DNA from: Microbacteriaceae bacterium | GTDB lineage: Bacteria > Actinomycetota > Actinomycetes > Actinomycetales > Microbacteriaceae | Length of the DNA: 5,047 nt | Direction: 5' to 3' | NCBI GenBank assembly: GCA_026785785.1 | Contig: JAJAZI010000337.1 | Coordinates: 1 to 5,047, forward strand | In this document: positions 1-5,047 of the stretch, piece by piece | How positions within the stretch are numbered: the stretch's first letter is position 1 | Layout: each line of letters begins with the position of its first letter | Made by a program: the position numbers and the translations under genes | The notes under the pieces: model-generated | Seen by the model: the letters and a program-made list of their open reading frames with translations, nothing else | Told to the model about the DNA's origin: nothing | Database searches by the model: none

Positions 1-180
1 CCCGCAGCCGCCACTCGGCAGCCCGCCACCGCCACCCGGCAGCTGGCACCCCGCCGCCCGCAGTCGGCAGCAGCCACCCCGCACCCCGCAGTCGGCAGCC
101 GGCATCCGCCGCCCGCAGCATCCGCCACCCCGCCCACAGCACCGCAGACCACGCCCGCAGCCCGCACCACTCCTCCACAC
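1..180. repeat. C-rich, T-poor degenerate tandem repeat block, no gene seen
   Basis: By hand count the 180 bases hold about 101 C, 42 G, 29 A and only 8 T on the + strand. The block breaks into imperfect units ending in CGGCAG or CCGCAG: 1-21 and 22-42 (18 of 21 positions identical), then 43-70 and 71-98 (24 of 28 identical), then a decaying copy at 99-118 and further CCGC/CCAC-rich sequence. All three forward frames are open across most of the block, but this follows from the lack of T and is not evidence of coding. The change from 21-nt to 28-nt units would break any reading frame. Composition becomes ordinary from about 176-185 onward. It is most likely intergenic sequence, or the far end of an upstream gene. 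A Rho-dependent termination region is possible (inference). Confidence 0.6.
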
Positions 181-206
181 GCTGAGAATTCGCAGTGCTT
201 ATAACC

Positions 207-219
207 GATTCCGGGAATC
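207..219. promoter_or_regulatory. 13-bp palindrome upstream of the rpoB promoter, candidate operator
   Basis: The sequence reads GATTCC-G-GGAATC, two perfect 6-bp arms around one central base. It ends 15 bp before the proposed -35 hexamer, so its centre lies near -58 relative to the predicted start. The one-base centre makes an RNA hairpin unlikely, and it lies upstream of the predicted transcript, so a site for a dimeric DNA-binding protein is the more natural reading. No regulator is recognised, and a perfect 13-mer palindrome can occur by chance. Confidence 0.3.
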
Positions 220-234
220 AGGTCAAGAAACGAG

Positions 235-264
235 TGGACACGGCGCGCCAAAGTGACCTATGCT
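235..264 (+). promoter_or_regulatory. Probable SigA-type promoter of rpoBC
   Basis: TGGACA at 235-240 matches 5 of 6 bases of the housekeeping -35 consensus TTGACA. After an 18-bp spacer, TATGCT at 259-264 fits the actinobacterial -10 pattern TAnnnT. Transcription would start near 271, behind the short discriminator GGATCC (265-270). It is the best hexamer pair I can find between 181 and 403 and it points into rpoB. Another -10-like sequence, TATAAC at 200-205, has no matching -35. Core RNA polymerase genes are expected to have a housekeeping-sigma promoter. The start site is predicted, not measured. Confidence 0.6.
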
Positions 265-270
265 GGATCC

Positions 271-403
271 TTGCGCTTCCAGTACCCCACGCCTTCATAT
301 TGCGGTCGGCATTGCCTGAACGAACTTGTCTCGTCCAGCCATCCTGCGAAGCACCAATCACACCGACTGTAACTGGCCCGACGGCCCACCGGAGGTTATT
401 TCC
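271..403 (+). other. Predicted 5' untranslated leader of rpoB
   Basis: If transcription begins near 271, about 130 nt precede the start codon. The segment has no ATG and no recognised riboswitch or ribosomal-protein binding structure. Only weak self-complementary stretches are visible: GGCA-T-TGCC at 308-316, and GGCC at 375-378 with GGCC at 383-386. It contains the Shine-Dalgarno sequence at its 3' end. The extent depends wholly on the promoter call. Confidence 0.4.
391..395 (+). promoter_or_regulatory. Ribosome binding site that sets the rpoB TTG start
   Basis: GGAGG, a perfect anti-Shine-Dalgarno core, lies 8 nt before the TTG at 404-406. This spacing is near ideal. It decides the start in favour of TTG 404 over the in-frame TTG at 326, which has no comparable site and would add 26 residues with no resemblance to beta subunits. 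Confidence 0.88.
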
Positions 404-3400
404 TTGGCTGCTGCGAAAAACGCAACCACCAGCAATTCACTCAAGAACGGACGCACCGCATCGCGTCTCTCGTTCGCCAAGATCACTGACAACCTGACGG
501 TTCCCGATCTGCTCGCTCTGCAGACCGAGAGCTTCGACTGGCTCGTCGGCAACGACCTGTGGAAGACGCGCGTTACCGACGCGCAGGCCGCCGGTCGCCA
601 GGATCTGCCGACCCGCAGCGGACTGGAGGAGATCTTCGAGGAGATCTCTCCCATCGAGGACCTTGGCGAGACGATGCAGCTCTCCTTCGCCAAGCCCGAG
701 CTCGAGCCGGAGAAGTACACGATCGACGAGTGCAAGGAGCGCGGCAAGACCTATTCCGCTCCGCTGTATGTCGAGGCCGAGTTCATGAACCACCTCACGG
801 GTGAGATCAAGACCCAGACGGTCTTCATGGGTGACTTCCCCCTCATGACCGAAAAGGGAACGTTCATCATCAACGGCACCGAGCGTGTCGTCGTCTCCCA
901 GCTGGTGCGTAGCCCCGGCGTGTACTTCGATCGCGCGCAGGAGAAGACCTCCGACAAGGACATCTACTCCGCCCGCATCATCCCGAGCCGCGGCGCGTGG
1001 CTCGAGTTCGAGATTGACAAGCGCGACCAGGTCGGCGTTCGCATCGACCGCAAGCGCAAGCAGTCGGTCACCGTGTTCCTCAAGGCCCTGGGACTGACGA
1101 GCGAAGAGATCATGGAGGAGTTCAAGGGCTTCGCCTCGATCGAGCTCACCCTCGAGAAGGACAACATCCTGACCAAGGATGAGGCGCTCAAGGACATCTA
1201 CCGCAAGCTCCGTCCGGGAGAGCAGGTTGCCGCCGAGGCCGCGCGTGCGCTCCTCGACAACTTCTACTTCAACTCCAAGCGTTACGACCTCGCGAAGGTC
1301 GGTCGCTACAAGATCAACCGCAAGCTCGGTATCGAAGCCGCGCTGTCCGACTCGGTCCTGACCGTCTCCGACATCATCGCGACGATCAAGTACCTCGTCT
1401 CGCTGCATGACGAGCGCAAGACGATCGAGGGGGTCCGCGAGGGCCAGGCCGTCGACATCCGTCTCGACATCGACGACATCGACCACTTCGGCAACCGTCG
1501 CATCCGCGCCGTCGGAGAGCTCATCCAAAACCAGGTCCGCACCGGACTGTCCCGCATGGAGCGCGTCGTTCGCGAGCGCATGACCACGCAGGACATCGAA
1601 GCGATCACCCCGCAGACCCTGATCAACGTGCGCCCCGTCGTCGCCGCGATCAAGGAGTTCTTCGGAACATCGCAGCTCAGCCAGTTCATGGACCAGAACA
1701 ACCCGCTCGCGGGCCTGACCCACAAGCGTCGCCTCTCGGCCCTCGGGCCCGGCGGTCTGTCGCGTGAGCGCGCAGGCGTCGAGGTTCGGGACGTCCACCC
1801 CTCTCACTACGGCCGCATGTGCCCGATCGAGACCCCGGAAGGCCCGAACATCGGCCTGATCGGTTCGCTCGCGTCGTTCGCCCGCATCAACGCGTTCGGG
1901 TTCATCGAGACCCCGTACCGTCGCGTCGTGGGCGGCAAGGTCACCACCGACATCGACTACCTCACCGCGAGTGAGGAAGACGAGTTCGTCGTCGCGCAGG
2001 CCAACGCCCCGCTGACCAAGGACAGCCACTTCGCCGACCCCCGCGTGCTCGCACGTAAAAAGGGCGGAGAGGTCGACCTCATCCCCGTCGACGACATCGG
2101 CTACATGGATGTCTCGCCGCGCCAGATGGTGTCGGTCGCGACCTCGCTCATCCCGTTCCTCGAGCACGACGATGCGAACCGCGCCCTCATGGGTGCGAAC
2201 ATGCAGCGCCAGGCTGTTCCGCTGCTGCGCAGCGAGAGCCCGCTCGTCGGAACCGGCATGGAGGGCTACGCGGCCATCGACGCCGGCGACGTGCTGACGG
2301 CCGACAAGGCCGGAGTCGTCTCCGAGGTCTCCGCCGACGTCGTCACAGTCATGCTCGACGAGGGTGGAACGCAGGACTACTACCTGCGCAAGTTCGACCG
2401 CTCCAACCAGGGCACGAGCTACAACCACCGCGTCATCGTCAGCGCCGGCGACCGCGTCGAGGTCGGCGAGGTCATCGCCGACGGGCCCGCGACCGAGAAC
2501 GGCGAGCTCGCCCTCGGCAAGAACCTCCTCGTGGCGTTCATGTCGTGGGAGGGCTACAACTTCGAGGACGCGATCATCCTGAGCCAGAACCTGGTGAAGG
2601 ACGACGTGCTGTCGTCGATCCACATTGAAGAATATGAAGTGGATGCCCGCGACACGAAGCTCGGCAAGGAAGAGATCACTCGCGACCTGCCGAACGTCTC
2701 CCCGGAGCTGCTCGCAGACCTCGACGAGCGCGGCATCATCCGCATCGGCGCCGAGGTTCGCCCCGGCGACATCCTCGTCGGCAAGGTCACGCCGAAGGGC
2801 GAGACCGAGTTGAGTGCCGAGGAGCGCCTGCTGCGCGCGATCTTCAACGAGAAGAGCCGCGAAGTGCGCGACACGTCGCTCAAGGTTCCCCACGGCGAGC
2901 AGGGCACGATCATCGCCGTCAAGGAGTTCAACACCGAGAACGACGACGAGCTCGGCTCGGGCGTCAACCAGCGCGTTGTCGTCTACATCGCCCAGAAGCG
3001 CAAGATCACCGAGGGTGACAAGCTCGCCGGTCGTCACGGCAACAAGGGCGTCATCTCGCGCATCCTGCCGGTCGAGGACATGCCGTTCCTCGCCGACGGA
3101 ACCCCCGTCGACATCGTCCTGAACCCGCTGGGAATCCCGGGACGCATGAACTTCGGCCAGGTTCTCGAGACCCACCTCGGGTGGGTCGCGAAGCAGGGCT
3201 GGGAGGTCGAGGGCAAGCCCGAGTGGGCCGCCAACCTGCCGGAGCACGCGTTCTCCGCCGCTCCCGGCACGAAGGTCGCCACCCCGGTGTTCGACGGCGC
3301 GCTGGAGACCGAGATCGAGGGCCTTCTGGACTCGACCACGCCCACCCGCGACGGCGACCGCCTGATCGACTCGTCCGGAAAGGCCCGTCTGTTCGACGGC

Positions 3401-3895
3401 CGCTCCGGTGAGCCGTTCCCGCAGCCCGTGGCAGTCGGATACATGTACATCCTCAAGCTGCACCACCTCGTCGACGACAAGATCCACGCTCGCTCGACCG
3501 GACCGTACTCGATGATCACGCAGCAGCCGCTGGGTGGTAAGGCACAGTTCGGTGGACAGCGCTTCGGAGAGATGGAGGTCTGGGCCCTCGAGGCCTATGG
3601 CGCCGCCTACGCACTCCAGGAGCTGCTCACGATCAAGTCCGACGACATCCTCGGCCGCGTCAAGGTGTACGAGGCGATCGTCAAGGGCGAGAACATCCAG
3701 GAGCCCGGTATCCCGGAAAGCTTCAAGGTTCTGATCAAGGAGATGCAGTCGCTGTGCCTGAACGTCGAGGTGCTCTCGGCCGACGGCAACACGGTGAGCC
3801 TGCGTGACACGGACGACGAAGTCTTCCGTGCCGCAGAGGAACTCGGCATCAACATCTCCACCAGGTTCGAGAACTCGTCCATCGACGACATCTAA
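404..3895 (+). CDS. rpoB: DNA-directed RNA polymerase subunit beta
   Basis: This complete gene encodes the 1163-residue beta subunit, which with beta-prime forms the catalytic cleft of RNA polymerase (NTP + RNA(n) to RNA(n+1) + PPi) in the cytoplasm. Family landmarks appear in order. The N-terminal segment is ASRLSFAKI (19-27). The rifampicin-binding region [14 protein letters not shown] starts at 421, followed by [13 protein letters not shown] at 474-486. [10 protein letters not shown] contains acidic E721 and D722 (E. coli E813/D814). [12 protein letters not shown] carries K873 and K881 (E. coli K1065/K1073). The C-terminal [23 protein letters not shown] begins at 1044 and contacts beta-prime. 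The length suits Actinobacteria, which lack the large E. coli beta insertions. The start is TTG with GGAGG 8 nt upstream; the stop is TAA. It lies 45 bp ahead of rpoC in the same operon. Rifampicin-contact residues D430, H440 and S445 are wild type. No frameshift or truncation is seen. Confidence 0.99.
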   Translation: MAAAKNATTSNSLKNGRTASRLSFAKITDNLTVPDLLALQTESFDWLVGNDLWKTRVTDAQAAGRQDLPTRSGLEEIFEEISPIEDLGETMQLSFAKPELEPEKYTIDECKERGKTYSAPLYVEAEFMNHLTGEIKTQTVFMGDFPLMTEKGTFIINGTERVVVSQLVRSPGVYFDRAQEKTSDKDIYSARIIPSRGAWLEFEIDKRDQVGVRIDRKRKQSVTVFLKALGLTSEEIMEEFKGFASIELTLEKDNILTKDEALKDIYRKLRPGEQVAAEAARALLDNFYFNSKRYDLAKVGRYKINRKLGIEAALSDSVLTVSDIIATIKYLVSLHDERKTIEGVREGQAVDIRLDIDDIDHFGNRRIRAVGELIQNQVRTGLSRMERVVRERMTTQDIEAITPQTLINVRPVVAAIKEFFGTSQLSQFMDQNNPLAGLTHKRRLSALGPGGLSRERAGVEVRDVHPSHYGRMCPIETPEGPNIGLIGSLASFARINAFGFIETPYRRVVGGKVTTDIDYLTASEEDEFVVAQANAPLTKDSHFADPRVLARKKGGEVDLIPVDDIGYMDVSPRQMVSVATSLIPFLEHDDANRALMGANMQRQAVPLLRSESPLVGTGMEGYAAIDAGDVLTADKAGVVSEVSADVVTVMLDEGGTQDYYLRKFDRSNQGTSYNHRVIVSAGDRVEVGEVIADGPATENGELALGKNLLVAFMSWEGYNFEDAIILSQNLVKDDVLSSIHIEEYEVDARDTKLGKEEITRDLPNVSPELLADLDERGIIRIGAEVRPGDILVGKVTPKGETELSAEERLLRAIFNEKSREVRDTSLKVPHGEQGTIIAVKEFNTENDDELGSGVNQRVVVYIAQKRKITEGDKLAGRHGNKGVISRILPVEDMPFLADGTPVDIVLNPLGIPGRMNFGQVLETHLGWVAKQGWEVEGKPEWAANLPEHAFSAAPGTKVATPVFDGALETEIEGLLDSTTPTRDGDRLIDSSGKARLFDGRSGEPFPQPVAVGYMYILKLHHLVDDKIHARSTGPYSMITQQPLGGKAQFGGQRFGEMEVWALEAYGAAYALQELLTIKSDDILGRVKVYEAIVKGENIQEPGIPESFKVLIKEMQSLCLNVEVLSADGNTVSLRDTDDEVFRAAEELGINISTRFENSSIDDI
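1661..1744 (+). other. rpoB: Rifampicin-binding region (cluster I) of rpoB
   Basis: Residues 420-447 correspond to the classical rifampicin resistance-determining region. The residues most often changed in resistant mutants are intact: D430, H440 and S445 (E. coli D516, H526 and S531; M. tuberculosis D435, H445 and S450). The sequence therefore predicts a rifampicin-binding, susceptible polymerase. One difference from E. coli and M. tuberculosis is visible: NNPLAGLTH has Ala436 where they carry serine (E. coli S522, M. tuberculosis S441). Confidence 0.9.
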
Positions 3896-3940
3896 CCCGG
3901 CCCGATAAAGACTTTCGTTTTCCAAGGAAAGAAGTAAACA
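3896..3940 (+). promoter_or_regulatory. rpoB-rpoC intergenic gap with purine-rich ribosome binding site
   Basis: The 45-bp gap is A/T-richer than the flanking genes and has no terminator-like hairpin with a T tract, so rpoB and rpoC should share one transcript. A purine run at 3924-3934 (AAGGAAAGAAG) is the probable ribosome binding site. Its AGGA core sits 12 nt from the TTG at 3941, rather long, while the following GAAAGAAG is nearer but weaker. CTTTC (3912-3916) can pair with GAAAG (3927-3931) across this site. An in-frame TAA at 3935-3937 prevents any start further upstream. Confidence 0.7.

Positions 3941-5047
<1,107 letters not shown>

Noticed and set aside
1..118. CRISPR array
   Set aside because: The repeats are short, imperfect and directly adjacent, with no unique spacers between them.
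49..163. G-quadruplex on the minus strand of the C-rich block
   Set aside because: CCC/CCCC runs are present (49-52, 57-59, 77-80, 84-87, 128-131, 133-135), but no four runs are linked by loops of 7 nt or less.
1..204. Frame 1 open from the left edge to TAA at 202-204, as the C-terminus of a Pro/Ala-rich protein
   Set aside because: All frames are open here because T is nearly absent, and the 28-nt repeat units do not keep a reading frame. It cannot be excluded without the sequence to the left, but nothing supports it.
260..319. Short upstream frame from ATG 260 (19 codons)
   Set aside because: Its ATG lies inside the proposed -10 hexamer, so the transcript would not contain it, and it has no Shine-Dalgarno sequence.
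271..372. Leaderless 33-codon reading frame starting with TTG at the predicted transcription start
   Set aside because: Leaderless translation normally needs ATG or GTG, the start of transcription is only predicted, and the peptide shows no recognisable feature.
326..403. N-terminal extension of RpoB from the TTG at 326
   Set aside because: The 26 extra residues do not resemble beta subunits, no good ribosome binding site precedes 326, and GGAGG sits ideally before TTG 404.

Overview
The window is a piece of ordinary core chromosome from a high-GC Gram-positive bacterium. The actinobacterial signs are the compact beta subunit (1163 residues against 1342 in E. coli), a helical insertion in the beta-prime N-terminal region that is typical of Actinobacteria, GC-ending codons and TTG starts. 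The beta N-terminus ([19 protein letters not shown]) and the style of the proteins suggest Microbacteriaceae, most likely Microbacterium or a close relative. That placement is from memory of the family, not from a search.

Layout: positions 1-180 hold a very C-rich, T-poor, degenerately repeated stretch with no convincing gene. Positions 181-403 are a regulatory segment of normal composition. It contains a 13-bp palindrome, a good SigA-type promoter (TGGACA, 18-bp spacer, TATGCT), a predicted untranslated leader of about 130 nt and a strong Shine-Dalgarno sequence. rpoB (404-3895) is complete. After a 45-bp gap with no terminator, rpoC begins at 3941 and runs off the right edge after 369 codons.

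The two genes encode the beta and beta-prime subunits, the two large catalytic subunits of RNA polymerase. They are almost certainly co-transcribed from the promoter upstream of rpoB, which matches stoichiometric assembly with alpha and omega. Both genes start with TTG. No rplJ/rplL ribosomal protein genes are seen just upstream, which fits actinobacteria in which rpoBC has its own promoter.

I found no mobile element, CRISPR array, RNA gene or novel system. The points worth a second look are the C-rich repeat block (possibly a Rho-utilisation region), the palindrome next to the promoter, the long leader, a Ser-to-Ala difference in the rifampicin-binding region and an inverted repeat over the rpoC ribosome-binding site. 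All are modest.
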